64,000 nt of DNA from Mesorhizobium sp. CA8 (GCF_020164955.1 NZ_JAIUHG010000032.1:1-64000); one strand, 5' to 3'; counted from the stretch's first letter, positions 17,729 through 27,790 are shown. A program made the numbers and translations. Notes: generated from the letters alone by a model not told the origin.

Positions 17729-18888
17729 ACGCCATCGACACCAGAGTTCTCCCGACCAAGCGAAAGCAGGTGGCGCTGTTTTCCGGCGATGCGAATTTCA
17801 AGCGCGACGTCACCACGCGCCTCGACGCGCTGGCGATCTATGACGTCAAGGTCTCGGATGCGGCGGAGTTCCTGAAGGGGCCGCCGGTCGACGGCCGGCC
17901 CGGCATCATCATCCTCGATCTCGCCAATGGCGAGCTGCTCGGCAATCCGGGGATCGTCGAGGCGCGCGCGGCCTGGGCGTCGGTGCCGCTGATCGCGATT
18001 TCCGACGAGCTCACCTCCGAGCAGACGCGCGTTCTGGTGCGCATGAACGCGTCCGACTGGCTGCACAAGCCACTCGACGCCAAGGAGCTGCTCAACGCCG
18101 TCACCTTCCACGACACCGGCAGCCAGGGCACCAAGAGCCGCATCGTCACCTTCATTGCAGCCAGCGGCGGCGCCGGCGCGACCACGCTGGCGATCTCGGC
18201 GGCCGAGTATCTGGCCTCGAAGTCGGCCGAGCGGGCGGCCTCGTCCTGCCTCGTCGATCTCGATTTCCAGAGCGCCAATTGCGGCGCCTATCTCAACCAG
18301 TTCAACCAGTTCGACCTCTCCGGCATCATCGGCCAGCCGGACCGGCTCGACGTCGAGCTGATGGACGTCATCAAATTGTCGAGGCCATCCGGCCTCACGC
18401 TCTATTCCTTCGAGCGACCGCAATTGCCGTTCGAGCCGCAGGGTTCCGACTTCGTCTTCCGGCTGCTCGACCTCGTCGCCTATCGCTTCGACGACATCGT
18501 CATCGACCTGCCCAACATCGAGACGCCGTGGCACGATTCGGTGCTGCGCACGAGCGACGAGATCTTCATCGTCTTCGAGCTCAACGTCGCTTCGCTGAGG
18601 CAAGGCAAGCGGCTCTACAAGAAGATCCGCGAATTGCGCGGCAACAAGGTCAGCATCACGCTGGTGGCCAATAAGCACAAGCGCAAATGGTTCGGCAACC
18701 ACTTCTCGCGCAGCGAGCTGGAGAAGATCTTCAAGGCGCCGCACATCAAGTCGCTGGCGCTGGACAACGCGCTTCTGGCCGACGCGCTGAACCGCGCCAT
18801 CCTGCCCTCCGAGGTGGACGGCCGCGCGCGCTTCAACAAGGACCTGAAACGCATGTTCAAGGAGCGGCTGGACAATGCCCAGCGCTAG
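17725..18888 (+). CDS. cpaE: CpaE/TadZ-like pilus localisation protein with altered P-loop
   Basis: This 387-residue protein has an N-terminal receiver-like domain (about 14-130; IIILDLANGE, then DWLHKPLDAKEL) and a C-terminal MinD/ParA-type domain (about 137-375). The deviant Walker A position reads AASGGAGATT at residues 145-154. Ser147 stands where the signature Lys normally is, and Ala152 where the P-loop Lys is expected. The Walker A' region CLVDLDFQ and DDIVIDLPN are present. CpaE/TadZ recruits the tad machine to its cell site. It overlaps the preceding gene by 4 bp. ATP hydrolysis is doubtful given the missing lysines. Confidence 0.88.
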   Translation: MNAIDTRVLPTKRKQVALFSGDANFKRDVTTRLDALAIYDVKVSDAAEFLKGPPVDGRPGIIILDLANGELLGNPGIVEARAAWASVPLIAISDELTSEQTRVLVRMNASDWLHKPLDAKELLNAVTFHDTGSQGTKSRIVTFIAASGGAGATTLAISAAEYLASKSAERAASSCLVDLDFQSANCGAYLNQFNQFDLSGIIGQPDRLDVELMDVIKLSRPSGLTLYSFERPQLPFEPQGSDFVFRLLDLVAYRFDDIVIDLPNIETPWHDSVLRTSDEIFIVFELNVASLRQGKRLYKKIRELRGNKVSITLVANKHKRKWFGNHFSRSELEKIFKAPHIKSLALDNALLADALNRAILPSEVDGRARFNKDLKRMFKERLDNAQR

Positions 18889-18960
18889 AGCAATTCCAGG
18901 AAAAGTGCGAAGCGGTCGGGCTCGGCAACTTCGCTGTAGCCTTCCGTCCGGAATTGCGGC
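18887..18960. repeat. Palindromic intergenic repeat (family A)
   Basis: The element begins GAGCAATTCCAGGAAAAGTG and ends near TTCCGTCCGGAATTGCGGC, with a partly diverged middle. Related copies are seen at 29180-29266 and 53796-53839. It fills the gap between the cpaE-like gene and the L,D-transpeptidase gene. It resembles the short palindromic mosaic elements (RIME/REP type) common in rhizobia. Confidence 0.7.
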
Positions 18961-18967
18961 AAAGCAA

Positions 18968-19531
18968 ATGCTTCGCGTCGCCAGGCGTCTTGCCGCGGCC
19001 GGCCTGATCGGCATCGCGCTGGCGTCGGCCTGCGGTTCGGCGGAGGCCGGATCGGGACTGCCGCCGCTGCCCGCCATGGGTCCAAGCCTGCGCAAGGCGG
19101 TCGCCTTCGAGACCGGCGAGCAGCCGGGAACGATCGTCATCCGCAAGAACGAGAAGGCGCTTTATCTGGTGACCGCACCGGGGCATGCGCTGCGCTACCA
19201 GATCAGCGTCGGCCGCGACGGCTTCGGCTGGACCGGAACGGTGAAGATCGCGTCAAAGACCGAATGGCCGCAATGGCGCCCGCCCAAGGAGATGCGCGCG
19301 CGCCGGCCGGAACTGCCGGCGATGGTGCCGGCCGGTCCCTACAATCCGCTCGGCGCCCGGGCGCTTTATCTGTCGCGCGACGGGCGCGACACGCTCTATC
19401 GCATCCATGGCACCAATGATCCCAAGGGTGTCGGTTTCGACGGCACGTCCGGATGCTTCCGGCTGACGAACACCGATGTGATCGATCTCTTCAAACGCGT
19501 CGCGGTGGGCGCAAAGGTGGTGGTTGAATGA
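18968..19531 (+). CDS. L,D-transpeptidase (YkuD family)
   Basis: This 187-residue exported protein has an N-terminal signal sequence (RRLAAAGLIGIALASACGSA). A YkuD catalytic domain occupies about residues 50-185. The active-site motif is HGTNDP, then SGCFRLTNTDV, matching HX(n)SXGCXR with Cys as nucleophile. These enzymes make 3-3 peptidoglycan cross-links or attach proteins to peptidoglycan in the periplasm. The possible Cys lipobox in the leader (LASACGS) leaves lipidation open. The start at 18968 lies just past a repeat element; the frame extends further upstream but only through the repeat. The last 4 bp overlap the next gene. Confidence 0.88.
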   Translation: MLRVARRLAAAGLIGIALASACGSAEAGSGLPPLPAMGPSLRKAVAFETGEQPGTIVIRKNEKALYLVTAPGHALRYQISVGRDGFGWTGTVKIASKTEWPQWRPPKEMRARRPELPAMVPAGPYNPLGARALYLSRDGRDTLYRIHGTNDPKGVGFDGTSGCFRLTNTDVIDLFKRVAVGAKVVVE

Positions 19532-20085
19532 CGATGATCAGCGAGCCGGACGCTCCGGCAATCGAACTCGGTCACCGGGAAGCCGCTCCGGGAAAGCCCA
19601 GCCGGGCCAAGGCGATCGGCGTCATCGCGGCCGGCGCGTTGCTTATCACTGTGGTCAACGTGACGGCCGCGGTCTATCTCTATCGCGGCGTCAGCGACCT
19701 CAGGATGATGGAGGCGCGGCTGGAAAAGCTCGGCCAGTTCGAGCAGCGCATTAGCGCCCGCCTCGACACCGTCAACAACGGTTTCCAGAGCCGATTCGAG
19801 ACGCTGGACCGCCAGTTGCAGGCGAGTTTCGGCCAGATCAACGGCAATATCGCCAGACTGGAGCAAGGCCAGCCGGTCGCAGCCAGCGAGCCGGCGTCCG
19901 GCGCGACGCAGCCGGCCATGCTCGACAACACCACGGTGGCGGATGCGTCCGCGGCCGATGGAGGCGCTGGCGCCGGAGACGGGCAGCCCGCGTTCAAGCG
20001 CAAGGTCGCGCCTCCGGGGCCTAACCCGTCCTACCAGCGCATCCAGCAGCCCGACGGCAAGGTCTATTACAAGAAGATCAACTGA
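19528..20085 (+). CDS. Single-pass membrane protein with coiled coil, unknown function
   Basis: This 185-residue protein has a cytoplasmic N terminus, one membrane helix (AIGVIAAGALLITVVNVTAA, about 30-50) and a heptad-like segment about 58-112 (MMEARLEKLGQFEQRISARL). A low-complexity Ala/Gly linker follows, and a basic C terminus ends KVYYKKIN. No family is recognised. The 4-bp overlap with the L,D-transpeptidase gene argues for co-translation and perhaps a joint role at the cell wall. Confidence 0.75.
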   Translation: MTMISEPDAPAIELGHREAAPGKPSRAKAIGVIAAGALLITVVNVTAAVYLYRGVSDLRMMEARLEKLGQFEQRISARLDTVNNGFQSRFETLDRQLQASFGQINGNIARLEQGQPVAASEPASGATQPAMLDNTTVADASAADGGAGAGDGQPAFKRKVAPPGPNPSYQRIQQPDGKVYYKKIN

Positions 20086-20120
20086 GCCCGCGGGCCCTCG
20101 CCGCCGACTGAGCAAGCCGG

Positions 20121-20657
20121 TTACAGATCGCGCTGCAGTGAAAGGATGCGGATCGCGCGGGCTTCGGCGCGCAGCCTTACCTCGCGCAGGAAAGCGACGT
20201 GGCAATAGGCGCAGGCCGCGAGACCGAGGCACAGCACCAGGCAATTTTCGGCGTTGAAATCGAGCATCAGTGAGAAGTGCAAGCCGTTCGGTATGGTGAA
20301 GGCGGCAATGGTGCTCGCCGTTTCCGCATTGCTGCTCAGCGCCATCATCTTGCCTGCAAAGATCAAGGCAGCGTGATTGGCCAGGAAGAAGCCGGCGGAC
20401 CTTTTTGCCTGGCAAATCATCCAGCAGGCGCCTGCCGCGAAGACAATGATGGCCGCATCGAGCGCCATCGATCCGCCGAGATAGACATGCGCCTGCTGCC
20501 AGAACATGGTCGAGAACGGCCGCAGTTCGAGCCAGGCGTGCCACACAGCGGGGCTGGCGGGATAGAAGCCGAGCAGCAGCGCCGCCACCCGCTCCGCTAC
20601 CAGCAGAAGCAGCATCAGGGCAGGAAAGGCAAAAAGCAGGATCGGCTTGCGCATCAT
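20121..20657 (-). CDS. Four-helix integral membrane protein, unknown function
   Basis: This 178-residue protein has about four hydrophobic helices (for example ILLFAFPALMLLLLVAERVA and ALDAAIIVFAAGACWMICQA) and a basic C-terminal tail. The double ATG at the start is preceded by GAGGGGAT, a good ribosome-binding site. It is convergent with the preceding gene and stands alone. No family is recognised. Confidence 0.7.
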   Translation of the reverse strand: MMRKPILLFAFPALMLLLLVAERVAALLLGFYPASPAVWHAWLELRPFSTMFWQQAHVYLGGSMALDAAIIVFAAGACWMICQAKRSAGFFLANHAALIFAGKMMALSSNAETASTIAAFTIPNGLHFSLMLDFNAENCLVLCLGLAACAYCHVAFLREVRLRAEARAIRILSLQRDL

Positions 20658-20777
20658 GTCATCCCCTCGACATCCGTTAAGCGATTCTAGGCCGCATTGG
20701 TTGCGCGACGCTTAACGCAACGCCTTGCTTTTCAAGGAATGTCGCTCATGTCTAATGTGTGATCCGGTCCAACGGTC

Positions 20778-21560
20778 GTGGGTGGCGCCGTGTCGGCAGG
20801 AGCTAACGGGCTCGAGCAGCATCATCGACAGCCGGCACGACCCGGCGAAGGTTCGCGCGTCAGCCCGGCGAATCCGCCCGGCCGCCCGCTGCTGGCGTCC
20901 GCCCTCGGCGGCCTCGGGCTGCTCGCAGGCATGGTGCTGATCGCCGAGGGCGGGCGCTGGCTGCCGCCTTCGATCGCGCCGGTGGAGGGCGCCGGCGATC
21001 CTAAGCCGGCCTCGCCCACCCCGATGCATGACACGCAACCGGGCCAGCCGGCACGCAAGATTGCCGAGGACCTCATCGCCCCGCCGCCGCTCGACATGTC
21101 CGGGATCGAGCGCGTCGAGCCGCGTCCCCCGCTTGGCGAACTCGGGCTTGCGCCGGCACCGAAGACGCCGATGCCGCAGGATTGGCGCGAGACGCTGCTC
21201 TTCCGTCCGGTCGCGACCTCCTCGGCGATCTTCGAAGCCATGGGACGCACGGTCGCCATCAGCGGGACGGTCGACGTCGACCCCCACAGAACCTGCACGT
21301 TCGACGACACCGCCTGGCCCTGCGGCCAGCGGGCGCGGGCCGCCTTCGACGCCTGGCTGCGCGGCCGGGCGCTCAAATGCCTCCTGCCGCCGGATGCCGA
21401 CCGTTTCGCCATCGCCGCGCCCTGCGTGCTCGGCAAGCAGGATGTCGGCGCCTGGCTGGTTTCCAACGGCTGGGCGATGGTGGCTCCCACGGGTATCTAC
21501 GCCAAGGCGGAAGCGGTGGCGAGAAACGCGCGGATGGGCATTTTCGGCCCGCCGCAATAG
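20778..21560 (+). CDS. SNase-like (thermonuclease-fold) secreted or membrane-anchored protein
   Basis: A frame of 260 residues with GTG start at 20778; the true start may be a little further in. It has one hydrophobic segment (LLASALGGLGLLAGMVLIAE, about 38-58), a Pro-rich linker, and a C-terminal domain resembling the OB fold of staphylococcal-nuclease-like proteins: AISGTVDVDPHRTCTF, then CGQRARAAFDAWLRGR and WLVSNGWAMVAP ending ARNARMGIFG. The catalytic Arg/Glu/Arg set of true nucleases is not clearly conserved, so enzymatic activity is uncertain. Confidence 0.65.
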   Translation: MGGAVSAGANGLEQHHRQPARPGEGSRVSPANPPGRPLLASALGGLGLLAGMVLIAEGGRWLPPSIAPVEGAGDPKPASPTPMHDTQPGQPARKIAEDLIAPPPLDMSGIERVEPRPPLGELGLAPAPKTPMPQDWRETLLFRPVATSSAIFEAMGRTVAISGTVDVDPHRTCTFDDTAWPCGQRARAAFDAWLRGRALKCLLPPDADRFAIAAPCVLGKQDVGAWLVSNGWAMVAPTGIYAKAEAVARNARMGIFGPPQ

Positions 21561-21817
21561 CGCCGCCGCGGGAAAGCCGGCGGCCGGTTCCGTCTCGGAC
21601 CTGCGTGAAAGCGGAATGGTCAGGGCGGTTCAGCCCTTCTAAAGCCTGGACTGGCCAGGCCGGTCATCAAATGCGCCAACCGCCGGCTGCGGCAGCCTTG
21701 TGTGCCGGATCCAGCCTGCCATGGAGAAGATGTCGATTGCATCAAATTGTATGCTTCTCTGACACCGAAATCGTAACGGACCTCCTGTAGGCCATGCGTC
21801 GAACAGGAGATTGGCCC

Positions 21818-22564
21818 TTGACCACGAGAACACCGACCGCGCCGGTTCAAACGTGGAAGCACCTCATTTTGCTGGCCGTGCTTGGCACCGCCGCCTGCGT
21901 CGGCCTTTCGCTCGGCTTGAACTACCTGCTGCTTTTCAGCGACAGCCTCACACCCTTTGGCCGCGGGACCGTTACGGCAATCATCGTGCCGATCGTCATC
22001 GGTCTGCCGCTGTTTGCCCTGATCGGCTGGCAACAGATCGAGATTCGCCGCTACCGGCAGGAACTCACCAGGTCCGGCACCTATGACCAGCTCACCGGCT
22101 GTCTGAACGGCAAGGTGTTCACCTCGATGGTCGACAGGAGGGCGCAGAGACCGGCCGGTCCGCGCTCGGGCGCTTTTCTGGTCATCCATCCGGAGCATCT
22201 GGCATCGATCAACCTGCGCTTCGGTCTCGAATGGGGCGACGAGGCCTTGCGGCTGATCGCATCGGCGATCCGAGCCGCGGTGCGCCAGGACGATCTGATC
22301 GGCCGGATCGGAACCTCGATGTTCGGCGTCTTCCTGCCCGGCGCGAGCGAAGACGACGCCAAGGACGTCGGCGAGCGCATTCGCGGCACGGTCGGCGAAA
22401 TCTATTTCGCGCCGAAAGGCGACAAGGACGTGCTTGCGATCAAAGTCGGCGGCGTCATTTTCGAGCGGGAGCTGGATTTCGAGGACATGTTCCGCTTCGC
22501 GGAGGAAGGCATGGCCGAGGCCCCGGACGAAGCCGGCCTGCGGCTCTCGCATGTCACCAACTGA
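21818..22564 (+). CDS. Membrane GGDEF-domain protein with degenerate active site
   Basis: This 248-residue protein has two membrane helices (about residues 14-37 and 51-72) and a GGDEF domain. The fold is recognisable from TYDQLTGCLNGKVF and FGLEWGDEALRLIASAIR, but the signature RxGGDEF is replaced by GRIGTSMFGVF. It is therefore unlikely to make c-di-GMP. A TTG start at 21818 is preferred because AGGAG lies 8 bp upstream; an in-frame ATG at 21794 has no such site. It may be a non-catalytic sensor or partner protein. Confidence 0.8.
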   Translation: MTTRTPTAPVQTWKHLILLAVLGTAACVGLSLGLNYLLLFSDSLTPFGRGTVTAIIVPIVIGLPLFALIGWQQIEIRRYRQELTRSGTYDQLTGCLNGKVFTSMVDRRAQRPAGPRSGAFLVIHPEHLASINLRFGLEWGDEALRLIASAIRAAVRQDDLIGRIGTSMFGVFLPGASEDDAKDVGERIRGTVGEIYFAPKGDKDVLAIKVGGVIFERELDFEDMFRFAEEGMAEAPDEAGLRLSHVTN

Positions 22565-22609
22565 GCCGGCGCGATCGCCGGAAGGGCTCATGTCGATGTT
22601 TCGGTAAGC

Positions 22610-22684
<75 letters not shown>

Positions 22685-22905
22685 CTGCGATGGCGGCGCT
22701 TCTGCCATATCGAACCGGCAAGCGCAAGGCCAAGAAAAACCCAAAGCGTCGCATCTGTTTCTGGCCGACGATTAAGCGGGTTTGAGGCGGCATGCGCGGA
22801 TGATCCACAGCGCGAAACCGGCTCTCGCCCGCTTTCATGACATGGCGGCGCGAAAATGCTAGCCATGCGGAATCGCGGCCGGCGAGAGCGGGTCAGGATC
22901 GGACG

Positions 22906-23130
22906 ATGAACGACAAGGCAAATCCACCGAAAAAAGGCGACGGCGCGCGCAAGGACCGGCTGGCCGAGGCGCTACGCGCCAATCTGCAGAAGCGCAAGGC
23001 GCAGACGCGGTCGCGGCGCGCCGGGGACGCCGACAAGCAGCGCGCTCGCGACGCTGACAAGCAGCGCGCCCGCGACGCGGATCAAAGGTCCGAAGGGTTG
23101 CCGGCTGCTGGAAAAATGCACAAGGACTGA
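22906..23130 (+). CDS. Small, highly charged protein conserved upstream of murA
   Basis: This 74-residue, very basic protein (MNDKANPPKKGDGARKDRLA) has a near-perfect RARDADKQ repeat in its C-terminal half, coded by a short tandem DNA repeat. The ATG at 22906 follows AGGA with 7-bp spacing; a longer in-frame start at 22837 is rejected. It lies 139 bp upstream of murA. Small Lys/Arg-rich proteins with ALRANLQKRK-type segments occur at this position in rhizobia, but the function is unknown. Confidence 0.75.
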   Translation: MNDKANPPKKGDGARKDRLAEALRANLQKRKAQTRSRRAGDADKQRARDADKQRARDADQRSEGLPAAGKMHKD

Positions 23131-23269
23131 CCAAATCAGCCATACTGCCCGGCCAAAGTCGGTCCGGCTTCACGAAAATCCTATTTCTTGAACCAAGCCG
23201 GCCAATGGTCTAAGCCGGGCACACTCAACCGATTGAAGCGGCCTGTTTGGGCCGAGGGGACATTTTCTT

Positions 23270-24562
<1,293 letters not shown>

Positions 24563-24631
24563 TACGCACGGAGCAGGTGCCCGAGACAAAAGAAACCTCT
24601 CGCGTGTTGGGGCCGCCCAATTTTCGAATCG

Positions 24632-24805
24632 GCGCCGCCCCTCATCTGCCTGCCGGCATCTTCTCCCCGTGAACGGGAAGAAGCGCTGTCCGCAGTCTTG
24701 GCGCCCTTCCTGAAACGTTCGCGATTGGCGAAGTCGCCGGCGAAAGCGCCCTTCTCCCGGTCACTATACGAGGAGGAGTGCCCGGCAGGGCGATGAGGGC
24801 GGCGC
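24632..24805. repeat. MITE-like palindromic intergenic element
   Basis: The 345-bp gap between murA and the next gene contains a 174-bp segment with imperfect terminal inverted repeats of about 45 bp. The left end reads GCGCCGCCCCTCATCTGCCT and the complement of the right end reads GCGCCGCCCTCATCGCCCTG. No coding frame is credible in it. It resembles rhizobial intergenic mosaic repeats. Confidence 0.65.
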
Positions 24806-24907
24806 AGAGCTGACGTGATTGCCTTTTGCTGCGTCCGTGTCGAGGTTGCACGGACCGGAAAGACCGCCTAACAGAAGGCTGAAACAAACTTTAGGTGCGC
24901 ATTCCGC

Positions 24908-25342
24908 ATGGCAGCTCTCAAGCTCATCGCGCTCGACGACCAGGATCTGAGCATCATTTCGGCGCATGTCCAGGACGCCGTGATGAAGGTCTCCGATCTC
25001 GAATATCTGCCGGCGGCCAAGCGTTTCGTGATGACCATGAACCGCTTCGTCTGGGAGGCGAAATCGGGCCTGTTCCGCCAGCACAACGAACGCCGGCAGA
25101 GCGTGCTGCATTTCGACCGCGTGCTCGGCGCCAAGACCAGCGGCATTTCGCGCGACAAGCCGGCCGAGGTGCTGTCGCTGCTGGCGGTCAGCTTCATTGC
25201 CATCAGCAAGCCGGCCGGCATCGTCGAACTGGTGTTTTCGGGCGGCGGCACCATCATGCTCGACGTCGAATGCGTCGAGGCGCGGCTTGCCGATGTCGGC
25301 GGCTCCTGGGAAGCCACCTCGCGACCCGTGCACAGAGGCTAA
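24908..25342 (+). CDS. DUF2948 family protein
   Basis: This 144-residue cytosolic protein matches the alphaproteobacterial DUF2948 family. Recognisable blocks are KLIALDDQDLSIISAHVQDA, RFVMTMNRFVWE and the C-terminal LDVECVEARLADVG. Function is unknown. It is the usual neighbour between murA and hisD in rhizobia and ends 7 bp before hisD, so the two are probably co-transcribed. Confidence 0.9.
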   Translation: MAALKLIALDDQDLSIISAHVQDAVMKVSDLEYLPAAKRFVMTMNRFVWEAKSGLFRQHNERRQSVLHFDRVLGAKTSGISRDKPAEVLSLLAVSFIAISKPAGIVELVFSGGGTIMLDVECVEARLADVGGSWEATSRPVHRG

Positions 25343-25349
25343 AGACGCA

Positions 25350-26642
25350 ATGGCGATTACGCTCCGACAGCAGGACGCCGATTTCGAACAGCGTTTTTCG
25401 GCCTTTCTCACCACCAAGCGGGAAGTGTCGGCCGATGTCGACGACGTGGTTCGCGATATCATCGCGCGCGTGCGCGCCGAGGGCGACAAGGCGCTCATCG
25501 ACTACACGCTGAAGTTCGACAAAGCCGACCTCGGCAAGCTCGGTATCGCCGTGTCGAAGGACGACATCGCCAAGGCCTATGAAGCGGCTGATCCGGCGAC
25601 CGTCGAGGCGCTGAAATTCGCGCGCGACCGTATCCGTTCGCATCATGAGCGGCAGAAGCCGAAGGACGACCGCTATACGGACGCCGCCGGCGTCGAGCTT
25701 GGCTCGCGCTGGACGGCGATCGAAGCCGTCGGCCTTTACGTTCCGGGCGGCACGGCGAGCTACCCGAGTTCGGTGCTGATGAACGCCGTGCCGGCCACGG
25801 TCGCAGGCGTCGAGCGCATCGTCATCGTCGTGCCGGCCTCGGGCGGCGTCATCAATCCGCTGGTGCTGGTGGCGGCCGAGCTTGCCGGCGTTTCGGAGAT
25901 CTTCCGGGTCGGCGGAGCGCAGGCCGTTGCAGCACTCGCCTATGGCACCGAGACGATCAGGCCGGTCGCCAAGATCGCCGGACCGGGCAATGCCTATGTC
26001 GCGGCGGCCAAGCGCCAAGTGTTCGGCACAGTCGGCATCGACATGATTGCCGGGCCGTCGGAAGTGCTGGTGGTGGCCGACGCAGACAACGATCCGGACT
26101 GGATCGCAGCCGACCTTTTGGCGCAGGCCGAGCATGATGTTTCGGCCCAGTCGATCCTGATCACCGACGACGCAGAGTTCGGCAAGGCGGTCGAGCAGGC
26201 GGTCGAACGCCAGCTGAAAGTCCTGCCGCGCGGCGAGACGGCCGGGGCGAGCTGGCGCGATTTCGGCGCCGTCATCCTGGTGCCGACACTCGAGGCCTCG
26301 CTGCCGCTGGTCAACAGGATCGCCGCAGAGCATGTCGAACTCGCCTTCGACGACGCCGAGGCATTCCTTTCCAGGATGCGCAACGCAGGCGCCGTCTTTA
26401 TCGGCCGCCACACCCCGGAAGTGATCGGCGACTATGTCGGCGGCTCCAACCACGTTTTGCCGACGGCGCGCTCGGCGCGCTTCTCGTCGGGACTGTCGGT
26501 GCTCGATTTCGTCAAGCGCAGCTCGATCCTGAAGCTCGGCCCGGAGCAGCTCAAGGCGCTGGCGCCCGCCGCGATCGCGCTCGCCAAAGCCGAGGGGCTC
26601 GATGCCCATGCCCGCTCCGTCGCGATCAGGCTGAACATGTAG
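25350..26642 (+). CDS. hisD: Histidinol dehydrogenase HisD
   Basis: This 430-residue enzyme oxidises histidinol to histidine with two NAD, the last step of histidine synthesis, in the cytosol. Motifs are YVPGGTASYPSSVLMNAVPA, the Zn/substrate segment AGPSEVLVVAD and AEHDVSAQSILIT, and GGSNHVLPTARSARFSSGLS. The start at 25350 gives the normal length; an upstream in-frame start at 25197 would overlap the previous gene. UPF0262 follows after 2 bp. Confidence 0.98.
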   Translation: MAITLRQQDADFEQRFSAFLTTKREVSADVDDVVRDIIARVRAEGDKALIDYTLKFDKADLGKLGIAVSKDDIAKAYEAADPATVEALKFARDRIRSHHERQKPKDDRYTDAAGVELGSRWTAIEAVGLYVPGGTASYPSSVLMNAVPATVAGVERIVIVVPASGGVINPLVLVAAELAGVSEIFRVGGAQAVAALAYGTETIRPVAKIAGPGNAYVAAAKRQVFGTVGIDMIAGPSEVLVVADADNDPDWIAADLLAQAEHDVSAQSILITDDAEFGKAVEQAVERQLKVLPRGETAGASWRDFGAVILVPTLEASLPLVNRIAAEHVELAFDDAEAFLSRMRNAGAVFIGRHTPEVIGDYVGGSNHVLPTARSARFSSGLSVLDFVKRSSILKLGPEQLKALAPAAIALAKAEGLDAHARSVAIRLNM

Positions 26643-26644
26643 CA

Positions 26645-27130
26645 ATGTCCGGCCATCACCAAACTCGCGATAGGCTGATCGACGTCGAGCTCGACGAATC
26701 GATTGGACGTTCGACGCCCGACGTCGAGCACGAGCGGGCCGTGGCGATCTTCGACCTCATCGAAGAGAACAGCTTTCGGCCGGTCAATGATGACGGCGCG
26801 GGTCCTTACAAGCTCAAGCTTTCGCTGGCCGAGTCGCGCCTGGTCTTTGCCGTCAGCCGCGAGAACGGCGCCGACGTCGTCACCCACATCCTGTCGCTGA
26901 CGCCGCTGAGGCGCATTGTCAAGGATTATTACCTAATCTGCGAAAGCTATTACGAGGCCATCCGCTCCTCGACGCCGAGCCATATCGAGGCGATCGACAT
27001 GGGCCGGCGCGGCCTGCACAATGAAGGCTCGCAGACGCTGATGGACCGGCTTGCCGGCAAGATCGAGATCGACTTCGACACGGCGCGCCGGCTGTTCACG
27101 CTGGTGTGCGTGCTGCACTGGCGGGGCTAG
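26645..27130 (+). CDS. UPF0262 family protein
   Basis: This 161-residue conserved alphaproteobacterial protein is recognisable by LIDVELDESIGRSTPDVEHE and by the central block ITLSLTPLRRIVKDY-like SLTPLRRIVKDYYLICESYY. Function is unknown. Its start lies 2 bp after the hisD stop codon, so translation is probably coupled. It is followed by a repeat-filled gap. Confidence 0.92.
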   Translation: MSGHHQTRDRLIDVELDESIGRSTPDVEHERAVAIFDLIEENSFRPVNDDGAGPYKLKLSLAESRLVFAVSRENGADVVTHILSLTPLRRIVKDYYLICESYYEAIRSSTPSHIEAIDMGRRGLHNEGSQTLMDRLAGKIEIDFDTARRLFTLVCVLHWRG

Positions 27131-27165
27131 ATCAGGATGATGTTTCGTTGAAACACCATCCTGAT
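27131..27165. repeat. Intergenic hairpin (ATCAGGATG type)
   Basis: ATCAGGATG, an A/C mismatch and TGTTTC pair with GAAACA and CATCCTGAT around a GTT loop: 15 base pairs in a 35-nt hairpin directly after UPF0262. It is not followed by a T-run. Confidence 0.75.
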
Positions 27166-27179
27166 ACAGTGCTTTATTG

Positions 27180-27228
27180 GAGCATGATCTTTTCCAAAAA
27201 CCGGTTCCCACTTTTTGGGATCATGCTC
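27180..27228. repeat. Intergenic palindromic element (family B), copy 1
   Basis: The ends GAGCATGATC and GATCATGCTC are perfect inverted repeats; the core resembles CCAAAAACCGGTTCCCACTT. Related copies occur at 27791-27839 and 28173-28221. The element ends 2 bp before the GTG start of the phosphatase gene. Confidence 0.85.
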
Positions 27229-27230
27229 TA

Positions 27231-27680
27231 GTGGCCGCCCTGCCCCACTCGATCCTGTTTTTGTGCGGCATGAACGCCGTGCGCTCGCCGATCGCGGAAC
27301 AACTGGCGCGCCGCATGCTTCCCGCCACCACCTTCGTCGCTTCAGCCGGTGTGCGCGCGGGCGAGCGCGACCCGTTCGTCGATGCAGTGCTCGCCGAAGA
27401 AGGCCTGTCGCTTGGCGAGCGCCAACCCAGGACGCTGGAGGATATGGAGGACGATTATTTCGACCTGATCATCACACTGGCGCCGGAGGCGCATCATGCG
27501 GCGCTCGAGCTCACTCGCTCGCTCGCCGTCGAGGTCGAATACTGGCCGATGCCCGACCCGACCGACACAGGCGGCACCCGAGAACACATCATGGCCGCCT
27601 ATCGCGATGTGCGCGAGCGGCTGAAAGCGCGCATAAGCCGACGTTTTGCGGCACCGGGGGCGGAAAGCGCCCCGGATTAA
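27231..27680 (+). CDS. Low-molecular-weight protein-tyrosine-phosphatase family protein
   Basis: This 149-residue cytosolic protein has the P-loop CGMNAVRS near its N terminus (Cys12 and Arg18 in C-X5-R-S). The general-acid Asp region is near the C-terminal half (MPDPTDTGG). That matches LMW protein tyrosine phosphatases and arsenate-reductase-like relatives. GTG 27231 is the likely start; the frame stays open upstream to 27177 only because the repeat element happens to be open, which would add an EHDLFQKP-like peptide. Physiological substrate unknown. Confidence 0.88.
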   Translation: MAALPHSILFLCGMNAVRSPIAEQLARRMLPATTFVASAGVRAGERDPFVDAVLAEEGLSLGERQPRTLEDMEDDYFDLIITLAPEAHHAALELTRSLAVEVEYWPMPDPTDTGGTREHIMAAYRDVRERLKARISRRFAAPGAESAPD

Positions 27681-27735
27681 GCTTGTTCACAAGCGGATGA
27701 TTATCATATAGGTTCCGCGCAAATTCCGGTTGGAG

Positions 27736-27774
27736 TCGGATGATTTCAGGTCTGTTCGACCTGAAATCATCCGA
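27736..27774. repeat. Intergenic hairpin (family C), copy 1
   Basis: TCGGATGATTTCAGGTC and its exact complement flank a TGTTC loop: a perfect 17-bp stem. A related copy is at 28111-28158. There is no T-run. Confidence 0.9.
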
Positions 27775-27790
27775 CCCCAGATCAAGAGTA

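Noticed and set aside
17620..19146. 508-codon minus-strand frame opposite the cpaE-like gene
   Set aside because: Shadow frame caused by high GC; it spans several real genes and has no recognisable fold.
25254..26645. 463-codon minus-strand frame opposite hisD
   Set aside because: Shadow of hisD, with unnatural Asp/Arg/His composition.
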